Shown: piece by piece, positions 1 to 5,300 of the stretch
Layout: the number at the start of each line of letters is the position of its first letter
How positions within the stretch are numbered: the first letter of the stretch is position 1
DNA from: an uncultured Bacteroidales bacterium
Lineage (GTDB): Bacteria > Bacteroidota > Bacteroidia > Bacteroidales > UBA932
Reading direction: 5' to 3'
DNA length: 5,300 nt
NCBI GenBank assembly: GCA_946062035.1
Contig: CAMGTS010000105.1
Coordinates: forward strand, 1-5,300
The notes under the pieces: generated by a model
Seen by the model: the letters and a program-made list of their open reading frames with translations, nothing else
What the model was told of the DNA's origin: nothing
Databases searched by the model: none
Program-made: the position numbers and the translations under genes

Positions 1-2340
1 ACTGAGCTTGAAGCGGTTTATGAGGAGTGCAATTTGGGACTCTCCAACGATGGAGGAAACGCTATAGACACCCTCTTTTTCGCGATGTTCGACAAGCACC
101 CTTACGGTCAACAGACTACTATCGGTACTCAGGAACATCTTAAAAATCCGTCAATAACGAATATCAAGAAACATTACGAAAACTTCTATGTCCCTAATAA
201 TGTCGCTATCTGTATGGCAGGCGATTTCAATCCTGATGAGGTTATCAAGACTATCAAAAAGTATTTCGGTGACTGGAAGAGAAACGACAACCTCAAGATG
301 CTTGAATTCGAGGATGAAGAGCCTATCAACGGCCATATCGAGAAGACCTTATATGGCCAACAGGCTCCATTCGCTTTTTACGCATGGAGATTCCCTTCGT
401 CTCATGCCTACGGAAGAGAGCTTAACTATATCCCTGATACTTTGAGTATTATCAGTAATCTTCTTTATAATGGCCAGGCGGGTCTTTTTGATCAGGCTAT
501 CAACCGCCCGGGTAAGCTTTTGGGCGCATACGGTTTCTATGAGTCTCTTGCGGATTACAGTGCGTTCATCGTTGAGGCGATGCCTAAGGAAGGGCAGACT
601 TTGGCCGAAGCCAAAGAATTGGTAATGGAACAACTGGAGAGAATCAAGAGCGGCGATTTCGATGAGGAGCTGATAACTTCGACAATCAACAACTGGAAAA
701 AGCATGAGATAGCCAACTTAGATAGTTATCGGTCAAGGGCAAGTATGATGTACGACGCTTTCATCAAGAATCTTCCATGGGAATATGTTGTGAATGAGAT
801 AGATCGTATCTCCAAGATTACAAAGGTTGATATCGTGAAATTCGCTAACAAGCACTTCGGCGACAACTATGTTCAGGTCGACAAACTTCAGGGAGAGCAG
901 GTAGGCGTGAAGAAGTTGGAGAAACCTGCGATTACTGCGATCCGCACCAACAGAGACACTTCGTCCGCTTTCTTGCATGAAGTTACTGCAATGGTTGATG
1001 CGGCCAAACCGATAGAACCTGTTTTCCCGGATTTCGATAAGGAGATGACCGTAGGCACGATAGGTGACGGTCAGGAGCTGCTTTACAAGCATAATGATGA
1101 TAATGAGCTGTTTACCCTCCAATATACTTTTGAGACCGGCACCGCTGATGATAATATACTGAATTACGCTCTCGGTTATTTCAACAACCTGGGTACTGAT
1201 TCTCTGAGCGCAGACGAGATAGCCGCAAAGAATTATATGTTAGCGTCTTCATTCAACACTTATGCGGGCGCGAACAGAACGACGGCTGTTATTGAAGGAT
1301 TAGGCTCAAATTACAAAGAGGCGAATGCGTTATTTGAGAATCTGCTCGCTGACGTTAAGGCCGACGATGAACTTCTGGAGGCGATGAAGGCGAACTGGAT
1401 CAGAGAAAAACTCAACGCCAAGACCGATAAGAGCGCCAACGAACGTGCTGTTAATCAGTACGCTATTTACGGTCCTGCCAACAGCATCACGACAGCCCTG
1501 AAACCTGAGGAGATCGCGGCGCTCACTTCTGAGCAGCTTTTAGGCAAAGTCAGAGACCTCTTCAAACATAAGTATTCTGTATGTTATTACGGACCTCTTT
1601 CAGAGAAAGAGTTCATCCAGAGCTATCCTGAAATCCATAAGACCGAGGCGGACCTCAAACCTTTTGAGCCGACAAAGGTAATGAAGGCATGGAGTACAAA
1701 AGAGCCGGCCGTATACATCGCTCCTTACAAGGCGAACCAGATTAATATGTACAAGATTCTCTCCTATGACGAGTCTGAGTACAGCCATGATAACGATGCG
1801 GTTACGTCACTTTACGACGAATATTTCGGTGCAGGTATGAGCTCAATCGTATTCCAGGATATCAGAGAGGCGAAAGGTCTCGCATACCATGCGGCTGCAT
1901 ACACATCAACTCCAAGCAGAGTCGGACAGCGTTCTTATTATACCGCAAGAGTCTACACTCAGAACGACAAGATGAAGGATGCCATGAACGCGATGGACGA
2001 GATACTTACAAATATGCCTGTAGTAGAGAAGAGTTTCGAGGTGGCTAAGGCCAATTTGGTCAAGAACCTCGCCACTACAAGACGCTATGGATTGCGAGTA
2101 ATAGCTACATATATGAATCTCAAGACAATGGGTGTCCCGATGGATTATCCTAAGACCCTTTACGAGAAAGCTACGGCCCTGACACTTGACGATGTCGTCG
2201 CTTATCATGACAAGATGATCAAGGGACGTTCGTTTGTTACTGGTATTCTCGGTGATCCTAAGGAGTTGGATCTCTCGGCTATCGGTAAAGAATATGGTAA
2301 GGTCAATATCCTGAAGACTGAAGACATCTTCGGATACTAA
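1..2340 (+). CDS. M16 family (insulinase/pitrilysin-like) zinc metalloprotease, 5'-truncated by the window edge
   Basis: The reading frame is open from base 1 to the TAA at 2338-2340, giving 779 residues with the start outside the window; the first internal ATG at 34 is not the start. Residues 2-11 (ELEAVYEECN) match the segment that follows the HxxEH motif in M16 peptidases by about 70-80 residues, so Glu9 is the likely third zinc ligand; HxxEH itself must lie upstream. Residues about 53-76 (bases 157-228), containing FYVPNNVAICMAGDF, open the first M16_C domain. Residues about 340-430 resemble an M16 N-type domain without HxxEH, as expected for the inactive second half. The last M16_C-like domain contains the DIREAKGLAY segment near residues 619-628. 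The family in Bacteroidales is usually over 900 residues and exported to the periplasm, so about 150-200 residues and any signal peptide are missing. It probably degrades peptides, but the substrate cannot be read here. The gene ends in tandem stops TAA TGA TAA. Confidence 0.93.
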   Translation, partial: TELEAVYEECNLGLSNDGGNAIDTLFFAMFDKHPYGQQTTIGTQEHLKNPSITNIKKHYENFYVPNNVAICMAGDFNPDEVIKTIKKYFGDWKRNDNLKMLEFEDEEPINGHIEKTLYGQQAPFAFYAWRFPSSHAYGRELNYIPDTLSIISNLLYNGQAGLFDQAINRPGKLLGAYGFYESLADYSAFIVEAMPKEGQTLAEAKELVMEQLERIKSGDFDEELITSTINNWKKHEIANLDSYRSRASMMYDAFIKNLPWEYVVNEIDRISKITKVDIVKFANKHFGDNYVQVDKLQGEQVGVKKLEKPAITAIRTNRDTSSAFLHEVTAMVDAAKPIEPVFPDFDKEMTVGTIGDGQELLYKHNDDNELFTLQYTFETGTADDNILNYALGYFNNLGTDSLSADEIAAKNYMLASSFNTYAGANRTTAVIEGLGSNYKEANALFENLLADVKADDELLEAMKANWIREKLNAKTDKSANERAVNQYAIYGPANSITTALKPEEIAALTSEQLLGKVRDLFKHKYSVCYYGPLSEKEFIQSYPEIHKTEADLKPFEPTKVMKAWSTKEPAVYIAPYKANQINMYKILSYDESEYSHDNDAVTSLYDEYFGAGMSSIVFQDIREAKGLAYHAAAYTSTPSRVGQRSYYTARVYTQNDKMKDAMNAMDEILTNMPVVEKSFEVAKANLVKNLATTRRYGLRVIATYMNLKTMGVPMDYPKTLYEKATALTLDDVVAYHDKMIKGRSFVTGILGDPKELDLSAIGKEYGKVNILKTEDIFGY

Positions 2341-2349
2341 TGATAACAG

Positions 2350-2380
2350 CGGATAGCGGCGGTTAAGGCTTCCGTATCCG
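2350..2380 (+). other. Hairpin just downstream of the protease stop codon
   Basis: CGGATA (2350-2355) pairs with TATCCG (2375-2380), and after a single bulged G at 2356, CGG (2357-2359) pairs with CCG (2372-2374), leaving a 12-nt loop. It starts 10 bases after the protease stop. No T-run follows, so it is not an intrinsic terminator by itself; a role as a 3' mRNA stabilising stem is an inference. Confidence 0.45.
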
Positions 2381-2394
2381 GTCAGGTTTAAACT

Positions 2395-2432
2395 AAAAAG
2401 GGAGGCTGTATGAACAGTCTCCCTTTCTGTTT
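2395..2432. terminator. Rho-independent terminator shared by two convergent genes
   Basis: Bases 2397-2409 pair with 2414-2426 around an ATGA loop (2410-2413), a 13-bp stem with the core GGGAGGCTGT / ACAGTCTCCC. On the plus strand the one irregular pair is a G-U wobble (2405/2418), and the stem runs into TTTCTGTTT. On the minus strand the same pair becomes a C-A mismatch, but the stem is followed by a clean TTTTT (complement of 2395-2399). It can therefore end the protease transcript and the converging minus-strand transcript; the better stem favours the plus direction and the better T-run the minus direction. Confidence 0.85.
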
Positions 2433-2517
2433 ATCTCCATCCCATGAACATTTTCGTCGCTTCGGCTGAGTGGTGGTCGAAGAACAGGCTGTGGCCAAAG
2501 TCAAGAGCATAGATCTT
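2431..2517 (-). pseudogene. Possible C-terminal remnant of a lost minus-strand gene (28 sense codons, no start)
   Basis: Directly after the TAA of the NifX-like gene (complement of 2518-2520), the same frame stays open for 28 sense codons and closes with TAA (complement of 2431-2433), four bases before the terminator stem. The reading is protein-like: it begins KIYALDFGHS, continues with LFFDHHSAEA and ends GWR. It has no ATG except one seven codons from its end, so it cannot be an ordinary independent gene. The position of its stop against the terminator is what a true gene end would look like. Possible explanations are a leftover 3' end after a deletion or gene replacement, a nonsense-split extension of the gene upstream, or chance. 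The D-x-GHS pattern is reminiscent of the catalytic-His loop near the C-terminus of alpha/beta hydrolases, but this is too short to assign. Confidence 0.3.
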
Positions 2518-2892
2518 TTAGGCGTGATGGTCAGGGCATTCGTGATGTTCGCCATGAGCAAGGCAGCTGAAACCTGAATCTTGGAGTTTGCCGTTCAGAT
2601 AATCGGCGGCCACATCCATTACATTGCCTGAACATCCTCTGATAACCTCAATATTATGAGAGGTAAGAACATTGAGTGCTCCTTGTCCCATGCTCCCGGC
2701 CAACATTACCTTTACTCCCATCTCTTCCAATACGCTTGCGATGTTTGATTTGCAGCCGCATCCCTGAGGTGAAGGCAGCGTCTCGTTGCCGATGATTTTC
2801 TTATCATCACTGATTGTCAGTATAGTGTAGTGTTCGCAATGGCCGAAGTGGTTGTCTACCATACTGTCTCTTGTCGGAATCGCTATTTTCAT
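2518..2892 (-). CDS. NifX/NifB-C-terminal-like protein (dinitrogenase FeMo-cofactor biosynthesis superfamily)
   Basis: This is a complete 124-residue protein opening MKIAIPTRDS, followed by the HFGHCEHY segment at residues 15-22. Both are hallmarks of the Nitro_FeMo-Co domain (Pfam PF02579), an RNase H-like fold that binds iron-sulfur or FeMo-type clusters in NifX, NafY and the C-terminus of NifB. Visible potential ligands are His15, His18, Cys19, His21, Cys45, Cys47 and Cys87. Residues 110-123 form a Cys/His-rich tail (CLAHGEHHECPDHH). The length is typical of the stand-alone archaeal and bacterial members found in organisms that do not fix nitrogen, whose function is mostly unproven. The start is the ATG at the complement of 2890-2892, preceded by an A-rich leader and a TAATTTTG promoter element. 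It is divergent from the HMA/ATPase pair, which suggests a metal-linked role, but no nif gene is visible. The domain call is secure; the function is not. Confidence 0.9.
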   Translation of the reverse strand: MKIAIPTRDSMVDNHFGHCEHYTILTISDDKKIIGNETLPSPQGCGCKSNIASVLEEMGVKVMLAGSMGQGALNVLTSHNIEVIRGCSGNVMDVAADYLNGKLQDSGFSCLAHGEHHECPDHHA

Positions 2893-2923
2893 GATTATCG
2901 TGATTTTTTGTTATAACGAGAGA

Positions 2924-2958
2924 CAAAATTAGGAAATTTTCTCGCACGATTTTGCAAA
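2924..2958 (-). promoter_or_regulatory. Bacteroidetes-type promoter for the NifX-like gene
   Basis: The complement of 2924-2931 reads TAATTTTG, an exact match to the -7 consensus TAnnTTTG. A TTTG (complement of 2955-2958) lies upstream with a 23-bp spacer, longer than the roughly 19-21 bp usual for the -33 element. The -7 box ends 31 bases before the ATG, predicting a short 5' leader. Confidence 0.6.
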
Positions 2959-2972
2959 TCGGTTGCACGTGC
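2947..2972. promoter_or_regulatory. Candidate operator cluster in the divergent control region
   Basis: Between the two -7 boxes lies an inverted repeat CGATTT (2947-2952) / AAATCG (2956-2961) with a 3-bp spacer, close to the midpoint of the region. It includes the 8-bp palindrome TTTGCAAA (2951-2958). A second perfect palindrome, GCACGTGC, lies at 2965-2972, and GCACG recurs at 2944-2948 and 2965-2969. TTGCA occurs at 2952, 2963 and 2985, spaced 11 and 22 bp, that is, on one face of the helix. A regulator binding here could control both genes; no regulator gene is in the window, so its identity is unknown. Confidence 0.4.
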
Positions 2973-2987
2973 CTCCTTGTAATTTTG
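2951..2987 (+). promoter_or_regulatory. Bacteroidetes-type promoter for the HMA-ATPase operon
   Basis: TAATTTTG at 2980-2987 matches TAnnTTTG exactly and ends 31 bases before the HMA start codon. The nearest upstream TTTG (2951-2954) gives a 25-bp spacer, longer than the usual -33/-7 distance, so the promoter may be weak without an activator. Within the -7 box and leader, TTGCAT (2985-2990) and ATGCAA (3006-3011) form a 6-bp inverted repeat. Confidence 0.6.
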
Positions 2988-3018
2988 CATCATCAAAAAC
3001 AAATAATGCAATAAAACG

Positions 3019-3234
3019 ATGAGCAAGACATTTAAGATCGAAGTTGATTGTGCTAATTGTGCCAATCTTGTTGAGGATGCCGCCAAAAAAGTATTTGGAG
3101 TAAAGGACTTGACAATTTCCTTTATGACCCAGAAGATGAAGGTTTCGTTCGAAGGGGGTGTAAATCCGGAAACCGTTATGGCTGAGGTGCTGAAGGCTGC
3201 AAAAAAAGTTGAGCCGGATTTTGAGATTCTATAA
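3019..3234 (+). CDS. Stand-alone heavy-metal-associated (HMA) domain protein, probable partner of the downstream metal ATPase
   Basis: This 71-residue protein is the size of a single HMA ferredoxin-like domain. The metal-binding loop is DCANC at residues 10-14, with Cys11 and Cys14 as ligands. The Asp just before the first Cys replaces the Thr of copper-type MTCxxC motifs and matches the DCxxC motif of the ZntA amino-terminal domain, where Asp and two Cys bind Zn(II); this favours Zn, Cd or Pb over copper. FMTQKMKVSFEG at residues 35-46 fits the middle beta-hairpin of the fold. It has no signal peptide or membrane segment, so it is cytoplasmic. The start ATG has an A-rich leader and no clear Shine-Dalgarno sequence. 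The ATPase gene follows 71 bases downstream on the same strand and lacks its own HMA domain, so this protein likely delivers metal to the pump or regulates it in trans (inference). Confidence 0.88.
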   Translation: MSKTFKIEVDCANCANLVEDAAKKVFGVKDLTISFMTQKMKVSFEGGVNPETVMAEVLKAAKKVEPDFEIL

Positions 3235-3249
3235 TGTGATAATGGACAC

Positions 3250-3287
3250 GCCTGTAGTCTGATACATGGCGGTCAGACTGCTGAGGC
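3250..3287 (+). other. Intercistronic hairpin between the HMA and ATPase genes
   Basis: GCCT (3250-3253) pairs with AGGC (3284-3287), and GTAGTCTGA (3254-3262) pairs with TCAGACTGC (3273-3281, one G-U pair). Only a two-base bulge (3282-3283) interrupts this 13-bp stem; the loop is the 10 bases 3263-3272, containing GGCGG. No T-run follows, so it is not a classical terminator. It ends 18 bases before the ATPase ATG. It could be an mRNA processing or stabilising element, or could tune ATPase translation relative to the HMA protein (inference). Confidence 0.55.
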
Positions 3288-3305
3288 TCTAACTATATAT
3301 GAACA

Positions 3306-5222
3306 ATGGACGGAAAACAACGTAATATGCTCACAAGAATCATTATCGCTTTAGTGATGACTGTCGGGTTGCAATTTGTCGAAGTCGAGGGGTGGATAAG
3401 GCTGGTACTGTACCTTGTCGTTTACCTCATTATCGGATTCGATATCTTGAAAAAAGCGTGGCTTGGAATAATCCATGGCAGGGTGTTCGATGAGAATTTC
3501 CTTATGGCAGTGGCCACCGTCGGAGCTTTTTCCCTCGCTCAGTATGAGAAAAGCGGTGATTATCTTGAAGCTGTTGCCGTGATGCTTTTCTATCAGATAG
3601 GGGAGTTCTTCCAAAGTTACGCTGTAGGTAAAAGCCGCCGTAATATCGTCGCACTGATGGATATACGCCCGGATTATGCAAATATTGAGGAAGACGGGAA
3701 GATTGTCAGGGTGGATCCAGATGATGTCGGGGTCGGCCAGACGATTGTCGTGCAGCCGGGAGAACGTGTGCCTATTGACGGTGTGATTGTTTCGGGAGAG
3801 TCTTCGCTCAACACATCGGCTCTTACAGGAGAATCTCTTCCACGTGAGGTGCGATGTGGTGACGAGATTGTCAGCGGAAGCATAAATATGTCCGGTGTAT
3901 TGAAGATCCGTACAATAAAAGAGTTCGGCGACTCAACAGTGTCAAAGATACTGGAGCTGGTTGAGGATTCTGCGTCAAGGAAATCCAAATCAGAGAATTT
4001 CATCGCGAAATTCGCCCGCATATATACCCCTGCCGTCTGTTATGGCGCTTTGGCGCTTGCTTTGCTGCCCCCGTTGTTTCTTATGTCGTTCTGTGGCGCT
4101 CCGTCAAGTTTTGTCACGTTTGAGACATGGATTTACCGTGCTCTTGTATTCCTTGTAATCAGTTGCCCGTGTGCTTTGGTTGTCAGCATTCCGCTATCGT
4201 TCTTTGCCGGAATCGGAGGCGCAAGCCGTGATGGAATATTGGTGAAAGGTGCCAACATGCTGGAAACGCTATCAAAGGTCAAGACCGTTGTCTTCGATAA
4301 GACAGGCACATTGACAAAAGGGGTATTTGAAGTAATCGCTTTCCACAATAATGGTGACAACGATATTGATGTCGGGCATAAAAAAGCGAAGTTGCTTGAA
4401 TATGCCGCTATCGTGGAGTCTTCTTCCTCGCATCCTATCGCAAAATCGCTGCAAAAGGCTTACGGTAAGGAGATTGACAGAAATCGCCTAAGCGATGTCA
4501 AAGAGCTAAGCGGAAAGGGCCTAACCGCCGTTGTTGATGGAATTAAGGTAGCTGTAGGAAACGAAAAACTTATGTCAGAAATGAACCTCACTTCCTGTCA
4601 TTGTAAAACGGCGGGAACGATTGTACATATAGCGATTGACGGAAAATATGCGGGACATATCGTTTTGGGTGATGTGGTAAAGCCTACCTCGGAAGCCGCA
4701 ATCGCGGATCTCCGAAAATCGGGTGTGACGCAGACCGTTATGCTTACAGGAGATGCCAGCCCTGTGGCGGAGCAGATGGCGGCAAAGCTTGGGGTGGACA
4801 AGGTGTATAGCGAACTGCTCCCTGCGGATAAGGTTTTTCATCTTGAAAACATTCTCAAATCTTCAAAAGGTGATGCGAAAGTCGCATTTGTCGGTGATGG
4901 TATAAATGATGCGCCGGTGTTGTCGCGTGCTGATTTGGGTATAGCTATGGGGGGGATGGGCAGCGATGCTGCCATAGAAGCGGCGGATGTCGTATTGATG
5001 GATGATGACCCGATGAGAATAGGCAAGGCTATACGCATATCCCGCAAATGCCTCGGCATTGTTTGGCAGAATATAATCATGGCGTTGGGTATAAAAGGCC
5101 TGTGTCTGCTGCTCGGTATATTCGGCGTGGTAAATATGTGGCTTGCGATATTTGCGGACGTAGGTGTCATGATACTCGCCGTTCTAAACGCCATTCGCTC
5201 CATGTCTGTACATAAAATATAG
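3306..5222 (+). CDS. zntA: P1B-2-type heavy-metal-exporting ATPase (Zn2+/Cd2+/Pb2+, ZntA/CadA-like)
   Basis: This complete 638-residue inner-membrane pump uses ATP hydrolysis to export divalent soft metals. Signature motifs are all present: TGES 174-177 in the actuator domain, CPC 287-289 in the transport helix, DKTGT with phosphorylated Asp331, the HP motif at 376-377 in the nucleotide domain, and GDGINDAP 530-537. Lys597 (GIKG) and Asp618 (FADVG) in the last two helices are the P1B-2 markers matching the conserved Lys and Asp of ZntA, so zinc/cadmium/lead is favoured over copper. Eight membrane helices are likely, near residues 9-27, 29-48, 63-80, 85-105, 240-262, 276-302, 586-605 and 608-628. 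There is no N-terminal HMA or His-rich domain; the protein begins almost at the first helix, and the HMA domain is the separate upstream gene. A CHC triplet (431-433) sits in the nucleotide domain. The ATG at 3306 is the first possible ATG start because an in-frame TGA lies at 3300-3302. The symbol is family-level. Confidence 0.95.
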   Translation: MDGKQRNMLTRIIIALVMTVGLQFVEVEGWIRLVLYLVVYLIIGFDILKKAWLGIIHGRVFDENFLMAVATVGAFSLAQYEKSGDYLEAVAVMLFYQIGEFFQSYAVGKSRRNIVALMDIRPDYANIEEDGKIVRVDPDDVGVGQTIVVQPGERVPIDGVIVSGESSLNTSALTGESLPREVRCGDEIVSGSINMSGVLKIRTIKEFGDSTVSKILELVEDSASRKSKSENFIAKFARIYTPAVCYGALALALLPPLFLMSFCGAPSSFVTFETWIYRALVFLVISCPCALVVSIPLSFFAGIGGASRDGILVKGANMLETLSKVKTVVFDKTGTLTKGVFEVIAFHNNGDNDIDVGHKKAKLLEYAAIVESSSSHPIAKSLQKAYGKEIDRNRLSDVKELSGKGLTAVVDGIKVAVGNEKLMSEMNLTSCHCKTAGTIVHIAIDGKYAGHIVLGDVVKPTSEAAIADLRKSGVTQTVMLTGDASPVAEQMAAKLGVDKVYSELLPADKVFHLENILKSSKGDAKVAFVGDGINDAPVLSRADLGIAMGGMGSDAAIEAADVVLMDDDPMRIGKAIRISRKCLGIVWQNIIMALGIKGLCLLLGIFGVVNMWLAIFADVGVMILAVLNAIRSMSVHKI

Positions 5223-5300
5223 AATTTTTACGATGCGTCTACAGGCTTTTTACTATATTCCGACTTCGTCGGCATATAGAGATGCGTCTCGGCATAGCTC
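5223..5300. repeat. Non-coding tail with an imperfect palindrome and a 9-bp direct repeat
   Basis: No gene is seen after the ATPase stop. CTATAT (5253-5258) and ATATAG (5274-5279) enclose CCGAC (5260-5264), a TTC loop and GTCGG (5268-5272), giving an 11-bp stem with one T/C mismatch. GATGCGTCT occurs at 5232-5240 and again at 5281-5289, flanking the hairpin; the second copy lies within GAGATGCGTCTC, which is itself an inverted repeat. TTTTT at 5247-5251 comes before the hairpin, not after, so it is not a standard plus-strand terminator. The ATGCGTCTC core resembles extragenic palindromic repeats I recall from Bacteroidetes genomes (from memory, unverified). Confidence 0.45.

Noticed and set aside
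34..36. ATG at 34 as the protease start
   Set aside because: The upstream codons 1-33 are open and encode the conserved ELEAVYEECN segment of M16 peptidases, so the gene extends beyond the window.
349..1122. Long minus-strand open frames inside the protease gene (349-705, 733-1122)
   Set aside because: They are antisense to an unbroken M16 coding frame, with no recognisable motifs or start context of their own.
3006..3014. Two-codon upstream frame (ATG CAA TAA) in the HMA leader
   Set aside because: It is too short to carry evidence of function, and Bacteroidetes leaders are A/T-rich enough for this to occur by chance.
2895..3086. 63-codon minus-strand open frame across the divergent region and the HMA gene start
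   Set aside because: It covers both promoters and runs antisense into a clear HMA domain; its low-complexity translation matches no family I recognise.
3250..3287. Riboswitch or intrinsic terminator for the ATPase
   Set aside because: A single bulged hairpin without a T-run or any known metal-riboswitch architecture; kept only as an unassigned structured element.
3674..5203. Several minus-strand open frames (such as 3674-4021 and 4838-5203) inside the ATPase gene
   Set aside because: The plus strand encodes all P-type ATPase motifs without interruption; the antisense translations are low-complexity and lack family features.

Overview
This window looks like chromosomal DNA from a member of the Bacteroidota, most likely order Bacteroidales. 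Three observations point there. The divergent intergenic region carries two exact matches to the Bacteroidetes -7 promoter element TAnnTTTG. The gene starts are preceded by A-rich leaders rather than clear Shine-Dalgarno sequences. The M16 protease is of the large periplasmic type common in gut Bacteroidales. No rRNA, tRNA, CRISPR array, insertion sequence or phage gene was seen.

Layout: (1) 1-2340 (+) is the 3' part of a four-domain M16 (insulinase/pitrilysin-like) zinc metalloprotease gene; its start and HxxEH motif lie before the window. (2) 2341-2517 is a convergent intergenic region. It holds a triple in-frame stop, a bulged hairpin, a strong terminator hairpin usable from both strands, and a minus-strand stretch of 28 sense codons in frame with the gene upstream of it, which reads like the C-terminus of a lost protein. 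(3) 2518-2892 (-) encodes a small NifX/NifB-C-terminal-like (Nitro_FeMo-Co superfamily) protein with a Cys/His-rich tail. (4) 2893-3018 is a divergent control region with mirror-placed promoters and repeated TTGCA motifs. (5) 3019-3234 (+) encodes a free-standing 71-residue heavy-metal-associated (HMA) domain protein with a DCxxC site. (6) 3235-3305 is a short intercistronic gap filled by a strong hairpin. (7) 3306-5222 (+) encodes a complete P1B-2 (ZntA/CadA-like) metal-exporting ATPase that lacks an N-terminal HMA domain. (8) 5223-5300 is non-coding, with an imperfect palindrome flanked by a 9-bp direct repeat.

Working model (inference): 2518-5222 is a small divergent metal-homeostasis locus. 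The HMA protein would act in trans as the detached metal-binding domain of the Zn/Cd/Pb exporter. The divergently transcribed NifX-like protein, rich in potential thiol and imidazole ligands, is a candidate metal or metal-cofactor binder under shared control. The M16 protease is a separate unit that happens to converge on it.
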